From assembly GCA_027946365.1 (NCBI GenBank), contig JAPEUQ010000012.1:62001-126000 (forward strand): 64,000 nt of DNA, given 5' to 3'. The DNA is from Kalmusia sp. IMI 367209. Taxonomy: Eukaryota > Ascomycota > Dothideomycetes > Pleosporales > Didymosphaeriaceae. Under the pieces are notes generated by a model that saw only the letters and a program-made list of their open reading frames with translations, had not been told where the DNA came from and searched no databases. The position numbers and the translations under genes were made by a program. Positions 45,583-56,740 of this stretch are shown here, piece by piece (the stretch's first letter is position 1; the number at the start of each line of letters is the position of its first letter).

Positions 45583-47922
45583 ATGAGTGGAGAAAACGAA
45601 CCTCCTCGAGACTCTGTGGCTGCTAGTAACGCAATCCGGAGCATATATGAGGCAACTCCTCTCATCTCAACCACAAAATGTATACGCGTATTGGACATCA
45701 AGCCGCCTCGGTCGAATGCAGGCGACACGCCGATCGAAGGTACTCTTAGCGTGTTAGATCTCAATGAGGGCACCGCTTTCACCGCACTGTCATATGTCTG
45801 GGGATCTTACGCTGTTCCTAAACACACGATAATGTGTAACAACGTCCCTTGTGAAGTGACCAGCAATTGCTATTCAGCATTGCGCCACTTACGACAGAAG
45901 CACGGATCGGTCAGAATTTGGCTTGATGCCATCTGTATTAATCAAGAAGACGACGTCGAGAAGACTCAGCAGATTCTAATGATGGGCGATATCTATTCAA
46001 AGGCAACAACCACCTATGTATGGCTGGGAGAGGGGTCCAGTAGCTCTGATAGAACAATGATGTACCTTTCTGCGATCGCTCTGCAGAAATACCGGACTTC
46101 TCCGGACGACAGAATGATAGAACGGCAGAGGAAGCTATGGGCTGCAGCATGGTCTCTATTTTGGGCATGGATGAACCCAAGAAGCCCATTTTTCCCACTC
46201 GTCTATACGTACCCACTGAGCGACGAGGCTTCATATTCACTGACATAGTTAGCCACACGTTCAATCAGGCTCCGTGGAGGCAGATACGTTTCAGTCAATG
46301 ATCTTCAAGAACTACTCGATCGTGATTGGTTGCATCGCGTCTGGACCTACCAAGAGATCTTGCTGGCATCGAATGCTGTGCTTGTGTGTGGACACTGCCA
46401 TCTCGACTGGGCCATTCTGGAATGGAGCATTCTGTATTTATGCAACGTGCAGTACGATCTGTTGCAAGACATCATCGTTCCCTGGGAAAGTCTCATCCTA
46501 GGCAAAGAAAAGATGGGCACATCGGCCAGTCACTATCCGAAATCGCTTACAATGGAGTACGACACATTCAAGGCTTCTGTAATGGGAAGATATGACGCTA
46601 TGGTCTTCATGACAGTGCTTTTGGTCATTACAAGTTGCACCGGTATGGCGATGGCAGTTTTCTTTCGTGTGGGTTCTCGTGTTCAGTTTCGAGCTCATTC
46701 TCCATTCAATTTCAATTATATCCTCATTGTCCTTGGATTGACCGTTTTTTGGCTCCTATGGAACAGCTTGTACACTTCCTCGAGTTCCCTATCTGTGTTA
46801 AGACTGTCATATATACAGTCGATCGTCAAGAGACAGAAACCTCACTTTTCTGCCGATGATGACTTGCTGAAAGGCCTTTACCATCGACAAGCCACTAATC
46901 CGAAAGACATGGCATACGGCATGTGGTCCGTCCTCCAAAGCAGAGGAGCTCTTGGTCTTTGTCCACCATCTCACGCCTTGGATGTTGAAAACGTCTATTA
47001 TATGTTGACGGTTCATCTTATCAAGATTACCAAGTCAATGGAATTTCTCCCTATGGCCGCCGCGCGAGGACTACCTGGACTTCCTTCATGGGTCCCAGAT
47101 TGGTCTGCCGCGAATCAGCACAAATGGTTCACCCATCGTGGCGATGTCGGTGTAGATTGTCAAGGCTGGAGCTTCAAGACCTTGGATGACATGGCACGAG
47201 TTGTCCATCTAGAGCGAACAAAGCGAGTTCTAGCAGTCAGCCATAACGAGGATGTGCTTCATGTGCGCGCTGCTCGACTCGGCTATGTGAGGGGTTGCGC
47301 CAGCTTCCATGCGACTAGCGATATATACAGCCCCACTGAGCAAAACCTTCACATGGAGAATCTGCAAACGATGCTTATGTGTGCAGAATGGACCCTCGAC
47401 CTTGGATATCCTATGGTCTGGACTATGTTAGACTATGCAGCGGTTGAGAGTGAATACCCTGACGAGCTCTTCAAATGGCAGCAATGCTACAAGAAGTCTC
47501 GAAGAGGGCATCTGGAAACAATACTGCGCCAGTGGACTGACGGTAATGAAGCCCCTGAATGGTCTCGCGAATTTCTCACCACCCAGATACTCATTTGCAA
47601 TTTACTCGCGAAGGAAAGTCGGAAGATATGCCAAGCGTTCATCAACGATGAACCCTACTTTACAGCTTGCTCACATGATGTACGCATCAACGACGACGTT
47701 ATCCGAATTATAGGCCTTCCGCAGCTTCTTGTCGTGCGCCACCTGTCCGATGATCATTCTACACGAGCTATCAGGATAATCAGTCCAATGGTGGTGAACA
47801 CGCATAAAAAGGTGGTCAGGACCAAGACGGACACGCATAGCCAAGTTCCAAAATTTCCTCGCCGGTCGCTGGTCGTCCAAAGGTTCCCACAACATTTCTC
47901 TCTCGGATCTCCATTTATTTGA
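45583..47922 (+). CDS. HET-domain protein with two membrane spans
   Basis: A heterokaryon-incompatibility-domain protein (PF06985), the kind that triggers cell death in non-self recognition in fungi. The ATG at 45583 gives MSGENEPP. The HET core is clear: ALSYVWG, CNNVPCEVTSNCYSALRHLR, IWLDAICINQEDDVEK, MGDIYSKATTTYVWLGE, then after the intron RDWLHRVWTYQE. The intron is 46209-46269 (donor GTACCC, CTGAC branch, CAG acceptor) and joins SPFFPLVYT to LRGGRYVSVNDL. Two hydrophobic helices, about 46600-46670 and 46710-46770, suggest a membrane-bound form. The C-terminal half carries PSWVPDW, common in HET proteins. Total about 760 residues. Effector function and partner unknown. Confidence 0.9.
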
Positions 47923-48363
47923 TTACTACATACACTAGCGCTATGCTCATGGACGAATGTTGCAGCAAAAGCTAGAAATCATATGCTGTCAAGGGAATCC
48001 CTCTATTTTTGGCCCATCTACCAGTTACTATAATCGCTTGAACCCCCAGGTATTGTCAATCTCACTTCTTGGATTTGGCTGCTCCTTCGAGGTGAGTGAT
48101 ATTCGTATACACTGTTTTACAAAGGACTAGAGAGATCTAATGTGTATATACTTAGTCACACGCATAGTGCGACGTAAAGCGTCACAGCACTGTAATGCTC
48201 AATGATGCCGACTTGGGACAGTATCGTTTGTGGACTGATAGAATCTTTTTTTCTCGTGTACTTGATATCTCTTTATATTATATTATATTATATACTTGAG
48301 TACTAGCTGCAACGCTTGGATTCATTGCTATTTTCCTTCTCTATTCTGCTCTGGCTTCTCTGA
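47923..48363. other. Convergent 3' spacer with microsatellite
   Basis: 441 bp between the HET-domain gene and the converging glycosyltransferase. Around 48270-48295 a (TATAT)n-like simple repeat is present. No gene seen. Confidence 0.55.
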
Positions 48364-49891
48364 CTACTCTTCTTTCTTCTCTTCTTGCTCTACCTCCGGC
48401 TCCAACTCTGGTGGTGGTGGAACATAGACATTGTATAACACCCTCTCATGTTCCCCACAAAGTTTATTCCAGGGCAGCAATTCCCCCGTATCAGCCCAAG
48501 TATCCTCTCTTGCACTCTGCTTGCCGAACGGCATGTATGGAACCCAGGCCACCCCATCAATAGCAGTGATGACCCCCGCGATCAGGTTTCGCTTTCAGCA
48601 GTTTCTTGGCCTGAGGGAAAAACCACATGCGCTCCCACCACTTGTCACGGTAATGCTTCTCGCCGGTAAAATGTATGATGGGAAAAACATTTCTTGTGAC
48701 TGTATTGATGCCAAGCGAGACATCTTTCCAAGACCTGCGTTTGAGCCATGCATTGCCCCATCCCCATTTATTCAACGCACGATATGGGGCCTTTGAACGT
48801 ATTATGTCGTCAGGAAGACTTAAAGTATACGGCGCACCGACGCTGTCATTGAAAATTCGAGCTTGGGTGAACGTGTCCCACCTGAGGATGTCGTAGTATC
48901 CGGCTACTGTTTGAAACATGCGACTTTGATAATCAATTCCCACGTGCTGCTCCGCTTTCTTCTTGTCCTTGATATCAGGCATCCAGATATTTGGCTTGAC
49001 GTCATCTGGCACCGCATCCGGCAAGGGGAACGTGGCGTTCTTCCCAGTGGAAGTCATGCGTACATACTCCTGCTCTGCCCACACATCGGCTAGGTACATC
49101 TGGTCTGAGTTGCGGCCGTAAAAGTCCGGATCCCACGTCTTACTAACTTTGTCCATGGTTGCTTGGAACAAGGTACGGACGTCGCGGATGGGACCGAGCA
49201 TTGTGCCAGAGTTGAGCCAGCGAGGACGGGTATGTTCCATGTTTTTGTCTGTTTCTGGGCCAAAGGCGTCATGTGGGAGTGTGGGCTCGGGGACGAGCCA
49301 GCATGCTGGTCGACGAAAGTCGATAGGGTAGCAGAGGACGTCTGGCCCGTATAAGATCGTATTATACGTGCCGTACTTTTTGACGTGCTCAGCTCCATAT
49401 TGTTCCTCTAGGAGAGCATTTGAAGCTTTTATAGTCTCATGGTACCGTTGAAGCAGCACGTCCGGTCCAAGTTGGAAGACAACATCGTACCCATCGACGA
49501 GGAGGATCAGATCGTCATCACTGGAGGCTGGCAGCGTGTCGAAGTAGCGGAGCGGACCGCGGATTTTAGCAAGATGATCATCCGCGGCATTGTATTCTCC
49601 TTCGCCATGCCAATCAAGTAGGACGGCTGGCGGGTATGAGAGAACAGCGGCCGAGAGGAGAAGGCGGCAGACGTTTGGGTCATTGCCTGTTGCTACAGTG
49701 AGGAAATGAAAACCGGATGTCTTGTGGTTGGTGTTTGGTGCGATATCAATGTCAACATCGAAGGAGCCTTGGAAATTGGAACTGGCGAACAATGGAGTTG
49801 AAGGTAGAGAGTAGAAGAATGCTATTGTTACGAAGACGAAGCCAGCAGCTGCAAAGAGCGCTTTGGGCCTGGGCATGCTGTACATGGCCAT
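48364..49891 (-). CDS. Type II membrane glycosyltransferase, PLOD/procollagen-galactosyltransferase-like, 3' frameshift
   Basis: A Golgi-type glycosyltransferase by architecture. The ATG at 49891 starts a short basic tail and one membrane anchor (ALFAAAGFVFVTIAFFY), then a luminal domain. FLTVATGNDPNVCRLLLSA and DLILLVDGYDVVFQLG (a DxxD/DGYD acidic nucleotide-sugar site) match the GT domain seen in PLOD and collagen galactosyltransferase relatives and in many fungal proteins of unknown function. RWLNSGTMLG and NSDQMYLADVW follow. PIIHFTGEKHYRDKWWERMWFFPQA lies near the C-terminus. Around 48572-48600 the frame slips by one base, so AKKLLKA is followed by GVITAIDGVAWVPYMPFG; in the literal sequence a stop arrives at about 48557. 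The true protein probably continues to 48364, ending in a Glu-rich tail. The neighbours (nucleotide-sugar transporter, UDP-glucose dehydrogenase) fit a glycan role. Confidence 0.78.
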
Positions 49892-50418
49892 CAAAGGAGT
49901 GGCTGAGGTCGGAGACGAGTTGGTCGTGTGTCTGCGGCCCCTCCTAGGACGACGCCGGACGGATTTCCAAACGAGTACGAGACAACTATGCTGTGGCGGT
50001 GCCGACTTTCCACAATCCTGGTCCGCCCAGGAGCGCCTTACCAGCTACCGGGGTGATGTGCTGCAGATAGGGGCACATCTGCCGCCAAGAAGTGCATTTG
50101 GCTTGACCGGAAAGGGACGCGAACCATCTGATGGTTCCAGCCAACCACTCACCCCACGTGGGCCTCAGGACGTACTCGACCCACACACACGCGCGTCATC
50201 ACATTGCAAAAGGAGATGAAGTCGTCAGCTTTCGTCCACACGAGGCCATTCCGTCGACTATCTCGTAAAATGATGGGCGGTTGCAGCTGGCGGCATGCGC
50301 GGGAAGTGTTGAATGTGAATTGATGTTTACAGCTCTGAGGCGACGCGATCGTCGGGTCAATCACTAATCTAGATGAGGCTAGCTAGTGCAGCGAGCTCCG
50401 CCCGGCCCGCTGCCAAGT
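49892..50418. other. Intergenic, nothing recognised
   Basis: 527 bp between two minus-strand genes: promoter of the glycosyltransferase and terminator of the transporter. No further gene supported. Confidence 0.45.
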
Positions 50419-51567
50419 CTACCGCTGCATCTTTCCTCTGACCTCAATCGAAGAATACCATGCCGCTCCACCCAGCGCCAACAGGATCCCCGCCCCATTC
50501 ATCGCGCTCATCCGGATATGCCAAAACGCGGCACCCAGCACTATCGTCAGACACTGTTTCAAGTTGGCGCAGATGTTCATGCTCAGCGCGCCTGCCAACT
50601 TGTTCGTCTGAAATGAGGCGACATTCAGCGCGAACGCCAGGATGCCGTTTCCGGTGACCGCCAGGATTCGATTGCGGTCCAGCTGGCCTGCACTTACATA
50701 GGACATGAAATCGGCAAATTCGCCCGTGAGCATCGAGTACAGAAGCGACTGAACGGCAGCCATTGGGCCCATGCGCAGTAGCACCTCGTAAGCCGGGAGC
50801 CGTAGCCGCCCAGTCATCAGCCGGTTGGTCACGACTGTCTTGATGGCAGCGAGCATGACACCGAAAAGCGTCAATGTGAAGCCGAGCACAGTGAAGTGGT
50901 AATCGCCGAACGTGGCGAGACCCACCCCAACGATGACCGGCGCGATCGACGCGTAAATGGCAGTTGCGTACTTCCGCGCGTACAGTACGCGGTAAATGAT
51001 GATCGTAAACACCGGAGTTGTGGCCCGCATGACTTGGTGGAACGGTATTGACACCATTTCCCTACAGCAGTCGTTAGCAACAAGGTTCTTGGCGAAAGAC
51101 CATTCACTCACAGCGAGACATTCGACATAGCGATGTTTAGCGTGAATAGCAGCGAGAATGTTATGAGCACGAAGTGTTCACGTAGAGTCAGCCTGCTCAA
51201 TTGGAAGTGGCCAAGCAGTAGCAAAACAGAGCACCCCAAAGCTGATGTTCCAGTGTGTATCGCCGTGAGTATCCAAGGAAAGGCAAACTACCTCGTCAGC
51301 CTTGATCAAATTTAAGAGGTTTCCATATCCTACCGAGCCTAGGACCAGTTTGTTGTAGAAAGTCAAACTGAGGTTCATCATGAAATACATGATGAGATAG
51401 CTGATTGTCCGCCATTTGTTCGTGCTCTGCTCTTCTGAATTTCGTTGTAATTGGCTCTCTGTATCCGCCATCTTTTCGTTCTCTCTGAGCAGTCTTTTGT
51501 TTGGTTCGACGTCTCCATTCTTTTCATCATGTACAACTGGCGGTCGGCCATCTTCGAAGCGTTGCAT
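50419..51567 (-). CDS. TPT/nucleotide-sugar-transporter family protein
   Basis: A ten-span member of the triose-phosphate/nucleotide-sugar translocator superfamily, probably Golgi or ER located. The ATG at 51567 gives MQRFEDGRPP, with a hydrophilic N-terminus. Exon 1 ends with MMNLSLTFYNKLVLG; a 46-bp intron (GTAGGATATGG to GAGGTAG) precedes FAFPWILTAIHTGTSALG and the segment LNIAMSNVSL; a second intron at about 51061-51114 precedes MVSIPFHQVMRATTPVFT, the family signature. The last exon contains KTVVTNRLM and ALNVASFQTNKLAGALSMNI, then a short basic tail to the stop at 50419. Substrate cannot be predicted. With UDP-glucose dehydrogenase divergently next to it and a glycosyltransferase downstream, UDP-glucuronate or a derived sugar is a reasonable guess only. 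Confidence 0.86.
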
Positions 51568-52081
51568 TGTTCTTGTTGTTTGAAGAGTATTTCCGCAACG
51601 AACGAGTACGTTTGTCGATAGTTCGAACGAACTATGTCTCTGCACGTGCGGACTTTCCTTATCGCTTGCATACAACGGGTAGCTCGGCCGGTTACTACTC
51701 TTGGCAACCCCCATTAGCCCCTGTCGGGGTGCATGCCAAAGTTAACCGAGACCCACTGTGGATGCTCTTAGGGCCAAAATCGATCCGCATGCATGCGGCT
51801 GAAGAGCCTATCATCAATGGCTGGGGCATCGCGTGCTCGCGGTTGGTGGTCGTGCGGCTACGGACTCTTTTCCAAGGGCTCTTCGAGAGAAGCATTGGCG
51901 TGCGTGGCACGGCACAGGAAAACGTGAGCGAGCCGTATCCATGACCTTTTAGGGCTGTCGGACCTAATGTCAAGTCCTATTGTCAAGTCGTTCCTTGCTG
52001 GTTTGAGGGAAGGCACACGCTCACTTCTTCACATCAGTCGGGCTTTGTCTACCGCGCGACCAGCGATCACATATTTCTATC
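51568..52081. promoter_or_regulatory. Divergent promoter, sugar transporter and UDP-glucose dehydrogenase
   Basis: About 514 bp between two divergent genes with related likely function. No coding frame or named regulatory site recognised. Confidence 0.45.
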
Positions 52082-53644
52082 ATGAGCCCCTCTATTTCGA
52101 TGACAATGCATACCTATCGAAGATCCGACACCCCAATGGCAGCTCACTACAATATTCCTGAGCATGACCACCTCGCAAAAGTAACAAAGATAACGAAGAT
52201 ATGTTGCATAGGCGCTGGCTATGTCGGAGGTCCAACGTCCGCCGTCATCGCGAGCAAAAACCCACACATTCAAGTCACGGTCGTCGACTACAATCACGAT
52301 CGCATCGCCGCTTGGCAAACTGACAACCTTCCCATATACGAACCGGGTCTTCTCGAGCTTGTGAAAGCGGCGCGAGATAGCAAGTCTCCAAAGCGATCAC
52401 CAAACCTCCTCTTCTCTACGGACGTCGACCGATGTATCGCAGAAGCGGAGCTGATATTACTCAGTGTCAACACGCCCACCAAATCACTGGGTCGGGGCGC
52501 TGGACATGCATCCGAGTTGAGCTATTTGGAATCAGCGGTGCGCAAGATTGGCGAAGTGAGTGAGAGCAACAAGATTATTGTCGAAAAGAGCACAGTACCA
52601 TGTCGCGCTGCAGACACACTCCGAGACGTACTCGCTGCAACGGCAAAGCCCGAGCTCCACTTCGAAATCTTATCGAACCCAGAATTCCTCGCGGAAGGGA
52701 CCGCGATACCAAATCTTCTCAACCCAGACCGCATACTAATTGGCAGTTTGAAGACACCACGGGGTTTGGCGGCCGCGCAGGCTTTGGCCGACGTATATGC
52801 ATCGTGGGTAAATGTGGACCGCATCATCACCATTAATCTATACAGCTCCGAGCTTGCGAAGTTGGCCGCGAACGCCCTCCTCGCACAACGCATATCCAGC
52901 GTCAATGCTCTCTCCGCCATGTGCGAGTCTGTCGGCGCCGATATCGACGAAGTTTCCTATGCAATCGGCCTCGACAAGCGCATCGGGTCGCGCATGCTGA
53001 AAGCCTCCGTTGGTTTCGGCGGGTCTTGCTTTCGCAAAGATATCCTCTCGCTCGCGTACATCGCCGAGTCTCTCCATCTGTTCGAAGTAGCAGACTACTG
53101 GCGCTCCATCGTGGATATAAACGAGTACCAGAAGGACCGCTTCACGCGGCGCATCGTGCGTTGCTTGTACAACTCGTTGTCAAACAAGACCTTGGCGGTG
53201 TTCGGTTTCGCATATAAGAAAAACACGGGGGATACGAGGGAGACGGCTGCTATCAGTGTCATTGATAACGTGCTCACTGAAGGCGCGAATGTGAGGATAT
53301 ACGACCCGCTTGTCAAAGAATCGCAGATCAGACAAGAGTTGAAGGAGAGTATGGAGAGGTTAGGTCGATCGAAGGAGCAGCTAGTCATTTGCGAATCCGC
53401 ATATGAAGCATGCACGGGTGCAGATGCAGTCATCGTCTTGACGGAATGGGACGAGTTCAGCAACCGGGCCGATGCAAGGCGCGATTCAGGGCACGCGAGG
53501 AAGACGGAGGAGAGGAAGGTGGACTGGACTAGGGTCGCTGGGGTCATGAGGCGACCTATGTTTGTCTTTGATGGGCGGAACATCGTAGATGCAGCGCTGT
53601 TAGAGGAACTCGGATTCCGAGTTGAATGTATTGGGAAGTCGTGA
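52082..53644 (+). CDS. UDP-glucose 6-dehydrogenase
   Basis: Oxidises UDP-glucose twice to UDP-glucuronate with NAD+ in the cytosol (EC 1.1.1.22). One uninterrupted frame of 520 residues, slightly longer than animal UGDH. The NAD site is CCIGAGYVGGPTSAV near residue 45. SVNTPTK and STVPCRAA follow, then NPEFLAEGTAI. The central helix domain has SSELAKLAANALLAQRISSVNAL, and the catalytic Cys is in GFGGSCFRKD. KTLAVFGFAYKKNTGDTRET marks the UDP-binding domain and FDGRNIVD its end. All key residues are present. The start could also be the inner MAAHYN, a few residues downstream. UDP-glucuronate feeds glucuronate- and xylose-containing glycans; the neighbouring transporter and glycosyltransferase genes suggest this. 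Confidence 0.95.
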   Translation: MSPSISMTMHTYRRSDTPMAAHYNIPEHDHLAKVTKITKICCIGAGYVGGPTSAVIASKNPHIQVTVVDYNHDRIAAWQTDNLPIYEPGLLELVKAARDSKSPKRSPNLLFSTDVDRCIAEAELILLSVNTPTKSLGRGAGHASELSYLESAVRKIGEVSESNKIIVEKSTVPCRAADTLRDVLAATAKPELHFEILSNPEFLAEGTAIPNLLNPDRILIGSLKTPRGLAAAQALADVYASWVNVDRIITINLYSSELAKLAANALLAQRISSVNALSAMCESVGADIDEVSYAIGLDKRIGSRMLKASVGFGGSCFRKDILSLAYIAESLHLFEVADYWRSIVDINEYQKDRFTRRIVRCLYNSLSNKTLAVFGFAYKKNTGDTRETAAISVIDNVLTEGANVRIYDPLVKESQIRQELKESMERLGRSKEQLVICESAYEACTGADAVIVLTEWDEFSNRADARRDSGHARKTEERKVDWTRVAGVMRRPMFVFDGRNIVDAALLEELGFRVECIGKS

Positions 53645-53737
53645 TCTAATACCCTGTCTATATAGATACTGTAATCAACTAATCGTTTCGATATCTTGGA
53701 GTGATACGCATTCCCAAATCTCTACCATTCGTTCAAT
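53645..53737. other. Short convergent spacer
   Basis: A 93-bp gap between the stop codons of UDP-glucose dehydrogenase and the oppositely oriented oxygenase, so the 3' ends probably overlap in transcripts. Confidence 0.5.
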
Positions 53738-55313
53738 CTAAGCCACAGTAACATCGACATCGTACTCAACATCCGTTCTGATAACATACTTGGCGCCCTC
53801 GACTACGCCTGTACCTTCGTGCAGTAAAGCGTCCTGCGCCTCTCCATGCGGAAACACGGCTACGCTGCCCATAACAGGTTTGACGGGGTACGCGTTAAGC
53901 ACGCCTTCTTTCATACTGGGAATGAAGAATGTCGTTTCACCACCCTTGAAGTCATCATTTAGATAGATCAAAAACGTGTACAGTGAGGACTGGCGCGCCG
54001 AGGCGGGGGACGCGTCATACTGGTAGGCATCTGAGACGGGGTCAATGCCTGACGGCGGCCATGCGCCATCTTTATGAATGCAGGTCAGCTTTTGCACTAA
54101 TTCGTTCAGTGGAACGTAGCGTGGGATGGAACTTACCAATGTGGCATCTGTACTCTGCCCCCGGCACGTACCGATATACGCGAAATCTCCGATTGATCCC
54201 CCGCACTTTCCTTCCGCCCGCTACGCCCGGCACGAACTGTGCAACTCGGGTCCACAACGCATCGTGGAATGTATCATCCACGATCCAGTAGAAGTTGTGC
54301 GCGAGGATGCTAGTGTCTTCGCCTTGGGGCCGGAGCGGCGCGTCGGGGATGAAGTCTAGTGTTTCACCAGCGGCGATTATGGAGGCGCATTCGGAGGGAG
54401 TGAGGACGTCGCGAATGACGCGGAGGTGTGGGACTAGTGGGTGGGTGTGGACTGTTGTCTTAGGAGGGGTGTGGGAGAGCGGAATAGTGTTGGGGCGGGA
54501 GGTAAATAGAAGAGCTGGGTGGAGATTGGGAGGTTTGCGCTCGGGCCCAGGCGTAGTTTCGATGATGCGGAATCGGGATTTCAGGTCTGGAGGTTGGTAG
54601 GCGAAAATTGATCTGTCGGAGATACTGCGGCGGATGTGTTGTGTAGGTTCAGGGTTGCCGCGGAGATCCCATGTCTCTTGGAGTGCAATGCATCCAGGTG
54701 AGGCGTTGATTCCGTGAGATGTTGTGTCTGTCGGGCCAGTGACGCGCAGGATTGCATCCAGGACTTGGATTAATTCGCCGTTATGTGCGTTGGTGCCTAC
54801 GATATCGTTCTCGGGTACGCGCACATGAATCGATAGACCTGATATGACATCTAGCGTTCGCACCCATCGACACAAAGCACCCAGTGAGGGTGTTTCTTTC
54901 CGGATACGCATCTCAGCTAGCAAAATCCTTGCGTCCACGTATCTTGCGTCCGTGAGCGCGGCGGATATACGTGCTGTTAAATTTCCCCCTTCTAATCACT
55001 TCTTAGTCAAGATGTTCTATGTAAGACGCGGAATTGGGCGTTACATACCAGCAGCGATCATCCCCGTTGTGCTTGCTTGCTTAAACGTATATACGGCTGT
55101 CCGCAGATCTTTGCATGCTTTTGATTTGATAAGGGATGGGTGCTCAGCGAGTGCTTGTAACGTTTCTACTGCGATTTCTACTTCTTCAGGGGAAGTAACG
55201 GCATGAATTGTAGAGGGGCCGGTGGAAGAGGTAGAGTCATGGGGCGGGGTCAGGGTGCCTTTTGCTTTGAGGGAGATGGAGGGGTGGGCGGCGTTGCGTT
55301 TGCGTTTTGCCAT
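53738..55313 (-). CDS. Prolyl-4-hydroxylase-like 2OG-Fe(II) oxygenase
   Basis: An iron/2-oxoglutarate oxygenase with a P4Hc-type domain at its C-terminus. The ATG at 55313 gives MAKRKRNAAH, a basic, NLS-like start. Exon 1 runs to about 55045; after an intron (GTATGT to AACAG at about 54979) the frame continues ISAALTDARYVDARILLAEM. A long middle region without clear homology precedes VIRDVLTPSECASIIAAGE, typical of the P4H fold entry. The iron HxD is split by the third intron: CHI then DGAWPP. The distal His is in LLHEGTGV, with the 2OG-binding Arg in YVIRTDV, and FLIYLNDDFKGGETTFF is the signature strand pair. About 480 residues. Fungal proteins of this kind are mostly annotated without substrate; nuclear or cytosolic location by lack of a signal peptide. 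Confidence 0.85.
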
Positions 55314-55594
55314 GGCAGGGTTGTTTGGTATGAGAGTGGTTGTAGGTGATGGTAGATGCAGTATAATGTCGCGATAAGGGTGCTGTCTGGGCGTCTCTGG
55401 TTGTTCGCGATGCTCACGTGTAGTTTACGAGAGCAATGCTAGCGGCGAAGTTTGAGATGGTACTATCGTGAAATTTGGAGCGTTAGTCAGCAGCTAAGCG
55501 AGGATCTGCAGCGCTAAAGGGATCTAGGAAGGCGGGGGCGGGGCAACGCAAGTGATATAAGACGGTTCTTAATATTCGATTCTCAAAGACAAGC
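55314..55594. other. Intergenic, nothing recognised
   Basis: 281 bp between two minus-strand genes; presumably promoter of the oxygenase and terminator of the GFA-domain gene. Confidence 0.4.
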
Positions 55595-56740
55595 CTACGT
55601 GATGTTTTTCCCGTGATCTTGCATGCCACTTTTGATGCCCTGTAGAACCTTCTTCCACACGCAATCCTCCTCATAAGCCAGCCGATGCGTCCTCCATTCC
55701 AGCCACTCCTCCGCCCTCACCCCGGTCTCTGCATCCAGCAAACCAACTCCAACATCTACGTGGTTCGGGCGGTCATCGCAGCTATACGTGACCAAAGCTC
55801 CGCATGTACCACAGAAAGTACGGGTGACCTCTGGTGAGCTTTTGTACAATTTGAGAGTACCGAAAAGTGGCCTGTACGGTGAGCCATCCGGCAATGTGAT
55901 GTGCGAAATCTCAGGAAAAGCCCATGACACGATCGCACAGCCCGAGAGAAGACGACACGATGTGCACACATCGTTGAGAGCATACCACTTCGTTTTGTCC
56001 TTCGGAGTCATATTTTCTGGTAGGCCACTATGTGCTTCGGATCCTCTGGGTCGCGAGATGTAGAATTCGACGCCACCGCAATGGCAGCGCGCTTTGAGCG
56101 TTTCCTCGGTAGAGACCAAGGGTGTGGTATGGGTAGAAGGCGTCCAATCTCCTTCCTTAGCGGTTCCTCCATTCCACTTCTTCAAGGGCTTTCCATCGAT
56201 TGTGGGTAACCATACGCTTAGCCCACCGTCTTTTGTATTATCTAGATCGCAGTGCGTGTGTAGATCCCACGTATCTTCGCTTGCGTCCACCATGCTTATT
56301 GCCAGATACCACCGTTTTCCGTCTACTGAGTCCACCATGTGCGCGCCACACGTAGAACAGAAATGTCTCTTTACATTTTCCGTCGATGCATATGCAGTGA
56401 ACGTACTCAGGTCAACTTGCGGCGGGGGTATCTGGGTATGTATACTGCATAGAGTGCCGTGCGTGCGCCGGCAAATACTGCAGTGACAGAAGTAGGCGGA
56501 TAATGGAAGCGCGCTGGTAGGAACCGTGAAGGACAAACTCGAGGCTTTACAGTAGCATGATGCATGAAGTGTGGTGGTGTCAGCCATCGCTGAAAGATTA
56601 CGAGTCAATTCAAATGTCCATGCTGGATTTAAAGAACGGCATGCATGTAGTGTGAAGGGCGCACTGGTCTTGGATATGTAAGCAGCGAATGCGAGGAAAG
56701 CGCGAAGTGGGCCGTTTAGCGTAATTTGGTTGGGAGCCAT
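55595..56740 (-). CDS. Tandem GFA/CENP-V-domain zinc protein
   Basis: Contains two copies of the glutathione-dependent formaldehyde-activating fold (PF04828), a small zinc-binding domain. First copy: SCYCKASSLSF, FCHCSICRRTHG and RHFCSTCGAHMV. Second copy: ARCHCGGVEFYI, DVCTSCRLLSGC and RTFCGTCGALV. All the zinc cysteines are present in both copies. The frame is a single exon of 381 residues; an inner ATG (MADTTTLHASC) at about residue 52 could be the true start, while the longer form has a basic/aliphatic presequence that could target mitochondria. The activity of fungal tandem GFA proteins is not established; the name should not be read as proof of formaldehyde chemistry. Single-domain and two-domain versions are both common. 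Confidence 0.9.
   Translation of the reverse strand: MAPNQITLNGPLRAFLAFAAYISKTSAPFTLHACRSLNPAWTFELTRNLSAMADTTTLHASCYCKASSLSFTVPTSALPLSAYFCHCSICRRTHGTLCSIHTQIPPPQVDLSTFTAYASTENVKRHFCSTCGAHMVDSVDGKRWYLAISMVDASEDTWDLHTHCDLDNTKDGGLSVWLPTIDGKPLKKWNGGTAKEGDWTPSTHTTPLVSTEETLKARCHCGGVEFYISRPRGSEAHSGLPENMTPKDKTKWYALNDVCTSCRLLSGCAIVSWAFPEISHITLPDGSPYRPLFGTLKLYKSSPEVTRTFCGTCGALVTYSCDDRPNHVDVGVGLLDAETGVRAEEWLEWRTHRLAYEEDCVWKKVLQGIKSGMQDHGKNIT

Noticed and set aside
46209..46269. Stop and frame change in the HET-domain gene
   Set aside because: A 61-bp intron with donor, CTGAC branch site and acceptor joins both parts exactly, so no disruption.
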